Assembly (NCBI GenBank): GCA_013398175.1
Contig: VZRZ01006842.1
Coordinates: forward strand, 228,422 to 292,421
Length of the DNA stretch: 64,000 nt
Origin: Climacteris rufus
Lineage: Eukaryota > Chordata > Aves > Passeriformes > Climacteridae
Direction: 5' to 3'
Both the position numbers and the translations under genes were made by a program. Under the pieces are notes generated by a model that searched no databases, was not told the origin of the DNA, and saw only the letters and a program-made list of their open reading frames with translations. Position 1 is the first letter of the stretch. Each line of letters begins with the position of its first letter. This document shows positions 10,871 through 23,430 of this stretch, piece after piece.

Positions 10871-13800
10871 GCCCTAAAAGCTAGGAAAGAAAAACAAAGG
10901 GGAAGGATCATGAAAGATATCCCATTGTAAATTGCAAAAAATAATGTAATTAGAGAGATAATTATACTAGATGGAAATTAGCAAGCCCAGGTTCAGAAAT
11001 AGTAAAGCTGCTGCAGTACAGAGCTCAGCATGAATTGCAAAACTAGCCCAGGACCAGAGTAAATAATCTGTCCATTAACTTGCACAGAATGTGAAGCAAG
11101 GACATCAATACCAAGAAGTAGGCTGAAAGCTGCTCTTGCATGTCTGGGGTGAGCTGCAGCTCCACTTCTGAATGTAGAAGATAATCTCCATCAGTAAATT
11201 AAATACACAAGACTTAATAGAAAGGTATTAATGTGGAGTTGACAGTGTAAAATATTTCAAGATTCTTAGGAGAGAAATCCTGAAAATCAGATAAATCATG
11301 AAATACTCAGAACGAATTTGAATGCAAGTCTGCCTGGTCTCCCTTCCTGCATGTGAAATATCCACGCTGGCTCCTCTGGCACGTTCATATACATGTTCTA
11401 CATCAAGATCATCTAAATTCAAAGCACAGTGCCTATCTCCAATTCCTTCCCTCCATGAGGTATTACTTGCCTTACCAATCACCTGCTTGGCAACCAGGTT
11501 GTCATGGTGTAATGGAGAGAAAAGCACTTGTACCACTCCCTGCCATGAAGTGATGGGCTTTCCACTGGTTTGTGTTCAAGGATAGCACATATGCATCTCC
11601 AGCCTGGCACTCTGCCTTGCCCCTATTTTATTTGACTTTGTATCAGAGTTCAAAAATATGTCAGGTTTCTTACACAGTAAAAAAACAGAGACTTGTTCAA
11701 TATAGTGTGCTTGGAACTGAAGCTTTAAAGACAGGGTGTTTTAAAAGTACTTGATCGGCCTTCAAATAATTAGGAGTGAGCATAAATCTGGGCAAAGGCT
11801 TGGCCTCATTTTCCAGCAACTGAATAGAGGATTCAGCCATAGCTACCCAGATGTAAAACACACGGTATAAAGGAGCTTAAAATTGTCAAGTAGTTCCTGA
11901 ATAAATGAGTGGCTGTGCATGAAGTGATTGGAAATGGATAATATTAGCATATAATCTTTGCCAAAGTATGGCACTGAATATGTGGTTATTACTACAGATC
12001 CTTAGCATCAATTCAGACACATTTTCTCTACAAAATTTCTACTTGGTTATGTGATATAACAACTTGTGGTGAACCAACAAAAAGGAATTATATAATCAAG
12101 AGAAAATTAAAATCTAAGTAGAAATATCTGTGGTTTGTGATGACAGATGTCATTATGAAACACAAGTAAAGTAAAGCAAACAGATGATGCAGAACAGCTT
12201 ACATTGCAAAACTTTATGCAACTTCACATATCTTTTTTTTCAACTTCCAAGGGGTACAGATTCCCATGTGAACACAGACTGCTGACTGCCTGGAAAGCAT
12301 AGTAGCTGTCACATTGCAAAAGCTCTTTTTATGTATCTTTTTATATATCTTCCCTATAATACAAATACACTGCAGAAAGCATTTCTCTGTATCTCTACCA
12401 CAGCTACCCAATTTTCAAATTTCAGCTGAAAAATTTATCTTCTCTTTGCCTGCCTACTCACCCACCCAAATTATTTCTTCTCTATGCTTATATTTTTTGG
12501 CCGTTTCCCTGTTATTTATTAGTAGAAATCATTTAGAGACTTGAAAGATATTATGTAAAATTAAACTGTAGTCAATAAGGCCCGTTCAGCAAAACAAATA
12601 ACGCCTAAGCCCATACTGTATCAGAACTGTGTTCACAAATATTTGATTAATACAGCAAACTGACAGTGAGGTGCTTCTTCAAAACCTCTTCAGACACCTT
12701 TCAATATTTTGTCCTTTCTTCTTTTCTCTGCCTTCTGCTGTCCCTGGTTGACCAGAGGGTTCAGTCTTGCTAGGAGCTTCACATTAAGGGAAGATCAGCT
12801 GTGTGTGGAGAGGCAGCAGCATCAGCCTGGGGAAGGCAGTGGCAGAGTGATGTGGGATGGCTGCAGAATGCAGCTCAGCAGCAGCAGCACGCCAGCCGAC
12901 ATCAGCAGGGCAATGCCTGATGCTGCTCTGTGCACTGGCTGCCCAAAAGGGGCTGGAAAGACATGAAAGAGAGGAAGCCAGAGGTCCTGCCTCAGAGCTG
13001 AAATGAAACATTAGCTCTCTTTTGTAACACAGAATTGTACGACGAAAGACTTCCTGAGAGCAATCACACGACCTTTTGAAATTTTGCTTTTAGAGAATAC
13101 TCTCTCCAGTTTTTTGGAGTTTTTTCTGTAGACAACAAGCCTTCATTGAATGAAGAGAATGATCAGGTTTTCCCTTTGCTCTTATCTGCCAAGTTTCTTA
13201 TTGGGTTAAACGCTTTCTTCTGCACTCTATCATAGCCAATATTTTACAAAATCAAGGAGTCACACAGTCCATACACTCCCTGAAGCATAGGCCATCCTGA
13301 TCATGGACCTCATCCTCCTTCAGCAAAGACCATTATAAGACCTTTGCTGTCCTGGAGACTGGCTGAACCTCTCTTTGTGCTCACAAGACCACCTTCACCC
13401 AGTGGAGGACTTTTCAGTGGAGAAAACAGTTAGAGTAGAAACAGCCCCTATCAGATAAATTTAAATCTTGCTGATGTTAGTGTTTATTCCAATTTAGTTG
13501 ACTGTTGACCTTTATTATTATTATTTTATGTATTTCCCAATTCTGGCTCACAATGGCAGTGCTAGAGTCATGCCCTTTGTCTGGAACTCTTTGGAACAAA
13601 CCTGTGCATTACTCACAATCCAGCCCAGCATTGCATTTCCAACTGTGGGCTTCCTAATCAGCTGTTGCCTTATTTCTTCTTGGAGACACTGATGTTATCT
13701 AAAAATTCTCCGCTTCACATCCGGATATGACATTTTTCTAGTCTGTCAGAGAGTAATTATAGTCTCTCATTACAGTTGTATTTCCTGCTTCTGTATCTCT

Positions 13801-13873
13801 TTCAGCGGATCCCAGACAGTGTTGCTCTCCTAGTTGGGTCATTGGTAATAGAGATCCAATACTATATTTTTAT
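10871..13873. other. Non-coding DNA with a GC-richer island near 12.7-13.0 kb
   Basis: No gene is recognised. Within otherwise AT-rich DNA, about 12790-12990 is GC-richer and rich in CAG-like triplets (for example CTCAGCAGCAGCAGCACG), with short frames on both strands and no domain. It may be an unrecognised repeat, a non-coding exon or simply local composition. The 102-codon minus frame at 11228-11536 shows nothing recognisable. Confidence 0.45.
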
Positions 13874-14290
13874 TGTTAGGACTGAAACACCAATTCAGAT
13901 TTAACCTCTCTGGGTTCTCTCTGGGTCACTTTGGATTTTTACCTTGCATAGAGAGAAGCAGGATATAAGTAATTTAAGAGAAACCATTATTTATTAGCTA
14001 TTGTGCACAATAGGGAAACAAAGACTAATGAGCTACTAGGCTAAGCATTAATATACTCACTCCCATTTCACTGAAGCAGCAGTAGAGCCTTTCCTTACCA
14101 GACTATTGTCAGCCAGGATGAAAGGGTTATCCATGGTTGCTTCTTGGGCTGCATCTCTCCTCTGTCCTGTTGCTTCTGTCTTCTAATATCCTGTGTGTCT
14201 TCACCTTTTATCTTGCATACGTTAGCTCACATACTTTCTTTCACCTTCATGAGTTTCCTGAGTAGGAGAAAACAAAACCCGAGCTGTGTT
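13874..14290 (-). mobile_element. Probable LTR (class unassigned), minus strand
   Basis: On the minus strand the segment ends in CAGTCCTAACA, a canonical CA end (TGTTAGGACTG on plus). Upstream on that strand lies a polyadenylation signal (TTTATT on plus at 13990-13995), embedded in a block around ATTAGCTATTGTGCACAATAGG that resembles the R region of avian LTRs. I cannot find a matching TG end or target-site duplication on the right, so 14290 is a guess. No internal retroviral genes adjoin it. The alternative is coincidental LTR-like sequence. Confidence 0.45.
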
Positions 14291-15710
14291 GTACCCTGGG
14301 ACTGAATCATAGACAGATGAGTCCTAGGGTTGAGAGCTGTTCACAGAGGATTCTGTAACTCACTGAGGTGCTTAGTTCATTAATTTAATTTAAAGTCTTA
14401 ATATGTAAGCCTCCTGTATGACCAGTATAATTTATTCTACTTTTCTTGCATACATTTTTTTTAGTGTTGCAATGGCCCACCAAGGATTAAAAAATGCTAG
14501 TAAAATAATGTCTATTTAGGGGTAGATCTCATTCTAGTTTTGACACCTTACTCCTTAGTTTACTGGCACTGGAGTAGAAGTAGATGCTGCTGCTCTGGTT
14601 CCCTTTTGTGAGTTCCAATCTTAATGGCACTGTATGTGTTTGATTACCCATGCGACAATATGATAAACACTCACATTTTCAAAATTGAAAAACTGGCATT
14701 TCTTTGACCAAGGTGAAATTGATCCTGAAAAAAACACCTACCTCTGCCTTTCCAACATCTCTCCTTGATTTGTCTTTTATCACTCCAAGCACCTCACCTG
14801 TGTTTCACATTTATTGATACGGCTGGGAGGAAAGACATCCATATCCTGTTTGCTACATATTCACCAATAGCTCAAGTATGTTTGTCTTCTTATGGAAAGT
14901 CTGCTCCTCAGTTCTCTTCCCTCTGTTTCATTTCCAGTCTTCTGTAACTCTCCCTCAAAACTTATTTTCTCATTCTCCACCACTAGCCAGAGGACCACAT
15001 GCTGGTTACTCTTTGAACAGGGTATATGCCTGTCGACTCCCCTTCTGGGTTGACTTGCCCCCACACCACGTTTAGCCCAAGTTGTCACATTGACAACTAT
15101 CTTTTGTAATAAATTCAAGAGTTTCATTCTTCATTTCCATATTACTACAAAATCAGCCCTGCCTCCATATCAGCTTCCTTTTCTTTTTTTTTTTTTTAAT
15201 TTTCTTCTTCATCTGCTTTTGCAGCTGGTTCCTTTCCCTCCCCTTCTGTGTTTTTCACTGCACTGCTCCTGGGCTTCTCCATTTTTCCTGTGTCATGAGT
15301 GACACCAGACACCAACCATGATGGGCTGGGGTAGCAAATACCCAGTTCTGCATCAACTCAGAGAGCTGCACCCAGTGCCCAAGCATGAGTTGTTGCCACC
15401 ATAGGCACCAGAAACACATCCTGAGCATCAGTTTCTCCATGCACCTGCAGCTCCCAACAGCTGACAGCTGGGAGCTCACTCTCATACTGCTCCTCTGGTT
15501 TTATAACTTGGCTGCTCTGATACCCAACATGACTAATCAAACCCAGCCCATGCCAGCTGCCACATTAACTTATTCCACTGAAGACTTGAAGGAATCTCTC
15601 CATCCTTAGCTCTTGCATCTTTGGAAATGCCAGATTCTTTTGTTTTTATTAGACTTGGACACTGCAATCAACTTTTTGATAAGTTTTTTTTTAAATTAAA
15701 ACTGCTTCCT
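14291..15710. other. Non-coding DNA, pyrimidine-rich in part
   Basis: No gene is recognised. A poly-T/pyrimidine tract lies near 15180-15200. Several short frames overlap on both strands at 14765-15609, none with a domain. Confidence 0.45.
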
Positions 15711-15765
15711 CCTCTCTCACTCACTCTCTCTCTTTATATATATGTATGTACATAGGCATATATAC
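15711..15765. repeat. (CT)n followed by (TA)n-like simple sequence
   Basis: CT dinucleotides with interruptions (about 15711-15733) pass directly into imperfect TATATATGTATGTA sequence. Confidence 0.85.
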
Positions 15766-15966
15766 ACAAAATAAAAAAACTATGTGTAACCACCCTTTAT
15801 ACAATGAGACCCCTGCAAAAAAAATTAGGGACTAATATCAAAAGCAGTTGCCACTCCATTCCCGTCAGATTGCTCAAGTAGTAAGCCATTAGAGGATAAG
15901 AGTGTAAAGAATAACAGCTACAGGAAAGAAATGTCTTATATTTTAATTTCAGTGATTTATAGTAAC

Positions 15967-16644
15967 TGTACTTTATTGCTGGGTCCGGGTGGCTGCTTGA
16001 GGCCACTCAGCGATAGTCTGGGAGTGACCCTGGTTTCCTGGGGGCTGCAACTCGCAGCTTCCCCAGACGCAGGGTGTCCTCCGGCAGCTCTGTTTAGTGC
16101 TGGCTCCTCTGGGTGAGAGCGAGCCCTGGGCTGATGTTACAGGTGCAAGCGAGGATAAAGGCCAGAGAGCAGGGCTCTGGTGTGATTTCCAGCTCTTTTA
16201 TTTCCTGGGGAGAGGCAGCAGGGAAGGCAGAAGAGGGTCCAGGGTCTGGGAGAGGTGGTGCATGGGTCTGGGGTCCAGGAAAGGCGGCGCGAGGATCGGA
16301 AAGAGCTGAAGGCTTCAGAGACAAGGCCCCGGGCACGGGGAAGGCAGGGGATTTATCAGGATACAAGCAGGGGAGAGTGACCAATTGGAGTACAGGGATT
16401 TACATGGAACCAATGGGGAACTGAACAGCCAGGAAGCTTCCAGAACATAACCTTACACAGAACATGAAGTAATGCATAATTAACCAATAAACTGAAACAT
16501 CTAAACAATGTTGCAAGGGACACTGGGGGTGAGCCAGAAAGCTCACCCTGACAAGGGAGTGTGACTCAGACAGTGGCAACCTCGGGCTGAGTCCACCAGT
16601 GTTAAGCCTGTGGGGCTGTGACTTTTGCCACATATGCTGCCACA
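15967..16644 (-). mobile_element. Solo LTR, ERVK-like, minus strand
   Basis: This GC-rich segment (about 680 bp) stands out sharply from its AT-rich flanks. Read on minus it starts TGTGGCAGCATATG and runs through a U3 with a TATA-like TGATAAAT near 16350. A polyadenylation signal follows (TTTATT on plus at 16197-16202), then a GC-rich U5 carrying the GGACCCAGCAATAAAG block, ending in TACA. The flanks GTAAC (left) and GTACC (right) match at four of five bases, a possible decayed target-site duplication. No retroviral genes adjoin it. The 96- to 111-codon frames at 16094-16735 are translations of the LTR. The left boundary could instead lie at 15977. Confidence 0.7.
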
Positions 16645-19553
16645 GTACCTTTTTCCTTTGTGTGACTGTGGGATTGACACCAAATACACACATGTATTGA
16701 CCATGTGTTGGTAACCATTCTGAGGTCCTTGTCAAATTATGTAATGAATTATTCTCAGTTCAATACTTGGTTTTGGGTTATTGGAAGTCTGCCAAGTTCT
16801 GGAATTTGATTTGATGCTTTTAGCTAATTGCACTTCTTTTCTATTAGTTTAACAAATTTGTTGCAGTGAAACTGTAGTTTATGACCTTTTTTCCCCCTTC
16901 TAAAGCTGAATAAATAGATATAAAAATTCACAGCAGGGAAACAACAATTTTAACAGCAAAGCTTATACCCCTCAAAATCCTAAATCAAGGTACCTTTTTC
17001 TACATAAAAATTATAGTCCATTATCAGAACAAAACAAATTTGTAAGTTGCTGAGATTTTGCCTACATTTTTATTGAAATTTAGTTTTATGGGAATCATGT
17101 CATGATAGTTTTTGGGGAGTTTTAATGGTTTTAGGAAATAATGATTTTCAGCACAAGAGGATATTGGCAAATATTCCTTCTTTGTTTGGACCAATAAGAT
17201 TTCCAGATTAAGTCCTGCTGATCAGTGACTTAATTTAAAACAATAGTTATCCACAGTGGAAAGGGTGACATTAAATCTGAGAAATCAGGGGGAAGTATGA
17301 ATAGAAATATAGGTCAGTATCAGCTCAGCTTCTGGGAAACCCCTGGGACTATCATGCAGAACTTTGCCAAGATGCAGAGGACTCTACATTGCATGTACAG
17401 TGAGTCTGATATTACTGGAGATGTGACATAGGGTCCTTTCTGCACCCGAGGAAATGTCGCTGTGATGGATTGGTGTGGCTTAAGTTGGCCCTTAGAGCTG
17501 ATGCTTAAAGGCAGCTCTGAGTCAAGTCCTTGCTACTGGTGAGTAGTTTCTGATGTTGGTACACTACTCTGTACACTTTCTGTTTCATACTGTCATCATA
17601 TTGGCCTCAGCTTCTGACAGCTGTGATGATAACCTAAATTTTGGTAAACTTTACTCGTTTTCAGATCAATGTATCTCCAAATATTTCCTTGTTAGTTAGT
17701 ATTCAATTTTGCACTTAGAAAAACTTTCGAAAAAAAAATCATACTTAATTTTATTTGTGTGCCTGGGAACCATTTATAAATAAAGGTAACTAAATAAATA
17801 TTAATTAATCCATTAATACACAACATATTGCCCGCTACTTCATTTTTCCTCTCAGTGAAAGAAAATTGAAAAGTTGGGGAATTTTTATTTTTATTTTTGT
17901 TTATTTATCTGTGTCTTCAGGTAAAACTTATAGAGTAGCTAGCCACCCAGGAACTTTTTCAAGTGAAAGACCAAGAATGGTAGAGTTTCATTCATTTCCT
18001 GTCTGGAACTGAAAAAAGCGAACCTGGAAAGAGCTCATTTTCCAATGATTTTCAAAGCTAAGGAAAAATAAAAAAGAACAATTTCACTTGAAACAAAAAT
18101 CTTGAATGAAAGATTGAATCCTGAAGCTTTTATGTCTGTTCTGCTGTTGCCTAATATCACTTGCTGTAGTGTGAAAATGGGCTGTGTGATCTAATACAAA
18201 CTTGTGCCAATCCTTCCATTACTTCCATCAATTGGCATCACGTTTTCACATATTCAAATTTTAATGTCTGCTCTGAAATCAGATAATTGATTTTGACACA
18301 TTCCTTTAAGCTTTCCACTTACTAGATTTTAAACAAGTGGGAATGTGACCAATATGTTAAAGGTTTCCCACCATAACTATCACACAAAGCATCAAATTCA
18401 AGGGCTTCTCTGTCAGGCTGGTGACTTCTTGTTTCAGTCCCATTTTTGCAAACCATCCCTACAAGGCTGAAACCATACCATAGACACCCAGCAGAAAAAG
18501 ATGGACTGATCTTATGGAAATCTGATTCAGGAAGAACATAAGTTTTACGGGTAATAATAAGCTATCTCAACCATAACATTTCTTTACCAGCTTAAATCAA
18601 TTGTATCTGCTTGCTCTTACCAACTGCTTCCTTGTCCATGTGGGATAAATAAACATGCTCTGATTCAGAGGAACTAAACACATTTGAAAAGATGTAACTT
18701 GCACTTTTTCTGGTCTTTCTTCAGAAGTTGCACTGTTGGGTTGTCATTCATATATTGCCAAACTTTGCAGGTTCTTGTGTCATTGATTTAGTTTCTTTTA
18801 GACCAATTTTTTTTAGTCTCTACTATACTAATTATAACTTCTACCAGAATACATATTTAAATCAGTCAGTTCTTCTGAAAACAAATGATTGAACAGGAAC
18901 TTAGACAATTTACATCAGCAAGTAGCAATTGGAAGGAAAATGTGTGTCTTTGAGAAGCAAAGAAAGAACCATGAAAGACTGGATTGGGAGCTGGAAAACA
19001 CTATTTACTTTCATTTCAAGCAAACATTCAGTCTAAGGTGTTTGCTATTCTCTAAAATACCAAATACATGTGAAACCTGTCCCAAACCTTCATGATCAAA
19101 AACTACTGCTCTTGCCGCTGTAAGGTAAGATTTAATCAACTGTTTTAATTATTTCATATACAGAGAGTACACAGATTAGGAAAAAGAGTTGGCTCATTTA
19201 TTTAGAGGGAGAAAACACCATTAAAAGTAATTTTAATCCAGTGGTTTTTACTGCTGCCCAGTTCGGCCTTCTTTTAAGCATACACAACTTTGATTTTTGT
19301 AATTCCTTTGGTGAAAAGCCTCTTTTCTCTCCCAGGGGAAAACAAGCTGTATTAAGACACCCCAAGAGTCACAAAGTGGGAACAGTTCTGGTGTAGTCTT
19401 AAAATTTAATGCATTAATATGTTGTTTCCATATAATCATTACCAGCTAAAAGTTAAGAATTACTGGTGTTTATTTGAATTTCATTGTTTTGTTCAAGTTT
19501 TGGTCTAACTTCTCTAGTGATGGAAATGGTGCTGGAGTTTACTAAAGGTGATA
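16645..19553. other. Unique AT-rich non-coding DNA
   Basis: I recognise nothing. Very few frames reach 60 codons; the one at 18889-19095 has no recognisable domain. Confidence 0.55.
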
Positions 19554-19999
19554 TGTCGCAGTAATGACACAAAAGAAGAGACAGAGATACCTGTTACTAG
19601 CAAGGAGGAGAGAGTAGGAAGGGGCGAGCAAGACCCATCTTCTTTATTTTATATACATTTAGAAATCACCATTTATTGGAGGAAATGAATTCTTCCTCCC
19701 ACAATCACAGTGGTCAAAGGGACTGTTCATCAAAGTTTTGTGTCCAGGAGAAAGGAATGTAAATTATAAGATACAGTTACAATAACATGGCCATGTTTAC
19801 ATAGAAGAGTGTGAGAAACTAGTTACAAAATAATGAAAACATCCAGAACTGCAAAAGTCAGGGCAACAGTGAGAGATTAAAGGTCTGCTATCCCAAAGTG
19901 TTTCACTGTTGTCATGTCTATCAAGAGCAGACAGTTATCAATTTGTAGGCTCCCATCACGTCTGATTTAGACATCTGGTAGATACAGGTCAGTGCAACA
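19554..19999 (-). mobile_element. Solo LTR, minus strand (family unassigned)
   Basis: Plus-strand ends TGTCGCA and TGCAACA form an inverted pair with one mismatch and canonical TG/CA termini, 446 bp apart. On minus a polyadenylation signal (TTTATT on plus at 19643-19648) is followed by a block around GATGGGTCTTGCTCGCCCC and then a pyrimidine-rich U5 ending in GCGACA, the expected LTR order. No target-site duplication is visible (GTGATA against CTCCTC), so the insertion is old or one end is misplaced. No internal genes remain. Confidence 0.65.
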
Positions 20000-22900
20000 C
20001 TCCTCTCTGTGCCAAATCAGTTCCAGAGACAAAGGTGGGGGACTTGGATGTTAAAGGTGGAAAGAGGAGATTGTTTATAGCAGTTAAAGTTAACAGTCAA
20101 GAGGGGAAGCAGATATTGAAAAAAATGTAACCCAGGCTGTTCTTTTTTGAAGAAAAAAGAAAGCAAGATGAATGAAAGCAAAAAAGATCTTTTTAATATG
20201 TCTACCAAGAATTAATTAAACATAGTGAATAACAATAACGATGTGAATGCCTCTGTCTGTTTTCACCTCTGCCTTTTCTATACATCTATGATAATGTAGT
20301 ATGTTTTGAATGCTAAAAATAGCTTGTATTTTATTTTGCTAGCTTTGCTTGAGCTAGGTAATTTTAAGTAACAGGATTACCTCAAAATATTATTTATTCA
20401 AGATATGGTAAGGTTGCCTTGGAGAAATTCTCAATTGTAAGTTTGGGTACATCAGTTCCATCAGTAAAAAACCCAACCTTTTACTCAAAAAGCAAACAGT
20501 CTTAAGGACTAGATTTAAATCATAAAGTACAACTACAAGCATGTTTCCTGTCTATATAAAAAATATTTTACTTTTGTTAAATTTGAGACACTTTTACTTG
20601 AAAAACCTTTAAAACAGTGGAACTTTCATTGTCCAGGTGACAATCTTTTGTTTACAGGTCAGCATTGAAAACTAGTGTCACTAACTTGCTGAATGTTCAG
20701 TGCAGGAATCAGCAGTTACTCCTCCTTCTTGATGAGGAAACAAATAACCCCTGCATAATTAACTGTATTATCAGTTATTTTGTACATATATCTCATTTAA
20801 TTATATTGTTCAGAAAAATAATGTTTTAATCCAGGAGACCATGTGTATCACCATAGTTAGGGAAGAACTCCCACAGACCCACTCTCACATTAGTTTTGAT
20901 ATTGAACAACTTGTCACACAGCAGCTGATGGAGGTAACATTATTCTTCTCTGTATCTTGCTTTATTTAGAATTTAAGTTTGAAGCAAACCCATAATTTCA
21001 CTGCTGGTGGGTAATCTACATAGGAAGTGAAATCCCAAAGTCTTAGGCTCTATATTAGTTGAAATCCAGATATGCCCCCAGGACAAGGATATATGTTACA
21101 TAGCAATGCATTGTTTTCCAGGTTTGCAAAACTAACATCCCAGTAAAGAACTAAAGGTATTCTATTCCTTTATAGGTGGTTTTTTTCAGGTGTGGTGGTC
21201 ATGCTGGTGGTGCTTTTGACATCCCATATAATCTAAAAGCTGTGAATTTCAAAACAGTATAATCCAAATTTTAAAAATTTCTGTTAACCTGTGCATTTGA
21301 TAGGGATTAATGGAAACTGCCTTGTATGAGCTGTATGTGGTAGAGAATCCAGGGGAAGCACTTAACATTCAAGCACTTTAACATTAAACCACCTTCAGCT
21401 TCAGTTTGTGCTGAAATAGATCTTAGTCCAGTTACCTATGATTTATGTAGGTGCAATAGAAATGCATGTTTCTCAAATAAACTGCCAGAAAGAGAGTGGG
21501 AGCTTGGGGATGTCTTGCTTCCATGGTGATGCTCCTTCCAATACAGTAAAGCTCCAGCCTATGACAACAGCTCCTAAGTGAAACAGTAATATAAGAAATA
21601 GCAAGGCATTGTATCTTGAATAAATGGCCATAATCTTTCCTTTGCAGTAGCAGCTTTTTCAAAATGATTTGGTTTTTAAAGCTGCCAGGAAACAGATATT
21701 TTGAAAACACTGAATGTATAATACTGCATGTGAGAAATACCCTCTGAAATTATTTACTTTTAATTGCCTAATTATTCAGAGGTGATTTAAGCCAGACAAA
21801 ACAAACTGATAACAGATTAATATTTTTTAAAATTAAAAAATACATGTAGCCCTTCTTTCTCTACGCTCATAAATTTCTCTATGAAAGTACATTGCCTCTA
21901 CCGAGTTTCATTCAGTCAATTACCTGATCATAATCATATTTTTGGGGAGCCTTGGTACGATTCAATCACTTTCCAGAGAAAAATGGAAAGCATCTTGAAT
22001 GGCTATAAATTTACCAGAAACCACATTCAGTTATTTTCTAATTTAAGGACATTTTTTCTTGGTTCTTTTATTCTGTGCAGGACTTTGGCTACTTTAGATG
22101 TTGCCTTGGCAACTCCTTGGTCATTTATGTTGATAACAGTTTGTAAGCTAGAAAGATTTTTGAGGAGAGAAGGGAAATATGAGATAATAATAAAAATTCT
22201 TTTTCTCTTTGGTCTTTCTATTTCTGCAGTCTCTCACTATTTCATGAAAGTAAGCCTTGGGGACCCTACCAGAGCTTAAATTTCTGCTAAGGGAAAGGAA
22301 GGGAAGGGGTAGGAGAGGGGCAGAGAAGTGTCTGTGAAGTTCATTTCTGTGGCGGTAGCAAGTTATGAAACAAAAATAATGAATGCATGCAACTTTGAAG
22401 CCCCTGTAATAAATGGACATCATCACTTGAAAAATCCCTAAAAATCCCTAAATCAAAAATTAAAATTATTAGATAATATAATAATGGTTGAAAAAAACTA
22501 TTAGAACTCGGAGAGAAGACTACTAAAACAGGGTAAAGTCTGTTGCTTATTCTGTGCTGTAACCTGACATAGAAATACCACACTATTTCAGCTTCTGAAA
22601 TGTCATGCCTGTCCACTGGCAGGTCTGCTATTCTTTATCAAGTTGACAGAGCCAGTGCTGATCCCTCAGACTATAGCTAGGCAACTTACAACATCTCCTT
22701 TGTTCAGAGCCAACAGGAGTCTCTCAACCCATGTTGCTCTCAGCAATGGAGATATAACCATGGGCTGTGAATCAAAGAACAGTTAAAAAAATCCAAACAA
22801 GATTTCCAATAATGTACATTTGCAAACGAAAAGACTACTACAATCAAAGCCACAATTTTTTATGCACCCTAGATAACCGTATTCTGCTTTTTGACATACG

Positions 22901-23412
22901 GTTAGGAATGCATGACTTCTGTGGCTTTTTCTCTCCCAGTACAGCAATGAAAGAAACATCAACTTCTGTTTCGTATCAGGACACAACCAGGAGACCAGTA
23001 TTCCTACACAAAGATATCTCAAATAATTTAGAAATCCTCAAAATACCCTGAAAATAAATAAAGATAAAAACATTGATGTCCAGTCTTGAAGTTTGTGTAT
23101 ATCCATTTCATAGAGTACAGAAGCCCTCAAATTTGAATTAGCATAAATTGTATGTGGTTCAACTGAAGATCAATTATAAAAAAATCCACCAGAAAAATAA
23201 ATAAAATTGATAGCAAAAAGCTTATATGTAGGAACTTCTAGTAACAATTTTGACTCCAATTGAAGAATACATAAAAGCTGGTTTCAGCATGAAAGATCAA
23301 TATTAAACTGACACAATCTCTTCAACACAATAGCATCACAGATACTGTAATAAGAATAGTTGATTATCAGGGAACTGCACTGTGTAGGTGAAGAATTATA
23401 GAATTATAGCTA
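20000..23412. other. Unique AT-rich non-coding DNA; holds the longest open frame
   Basis: The plus frame at 21881-22279 (132 codons) is the longest in the window but has no domain, is overlapped by other frames on minus, and lies in AT-rich DNA where such lengths arise by chance. AAAATCCCTA is repeated twice in tandem at 22431-22450. No repeat family is recognised. Confidence 0.5.
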
Positions 23413-23430
23413 AAACAAAACAAAACAAAA
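23413..23430. repeat. (AAAAC)n simple repeat
   Basis: About three and a half AAAAC units form a short A-rich microsatellite. Confidence 0.85.

Noticed and set aside
16094..16424. Overlapping proline- and glycine-rich frames of about 100 codons on both strands
   Set aside because: They are translations of the GC-rich LTR 15967-16644.
21881..22279. 132-codon plus-strand open frame, the longest in the window
   Set aside because: It has no domain, no signal peptide and no splice or promoter context, and it overlaps open frames on the other strand. Such lengths are expected by chance in 64 kb of vertebrate DNA.
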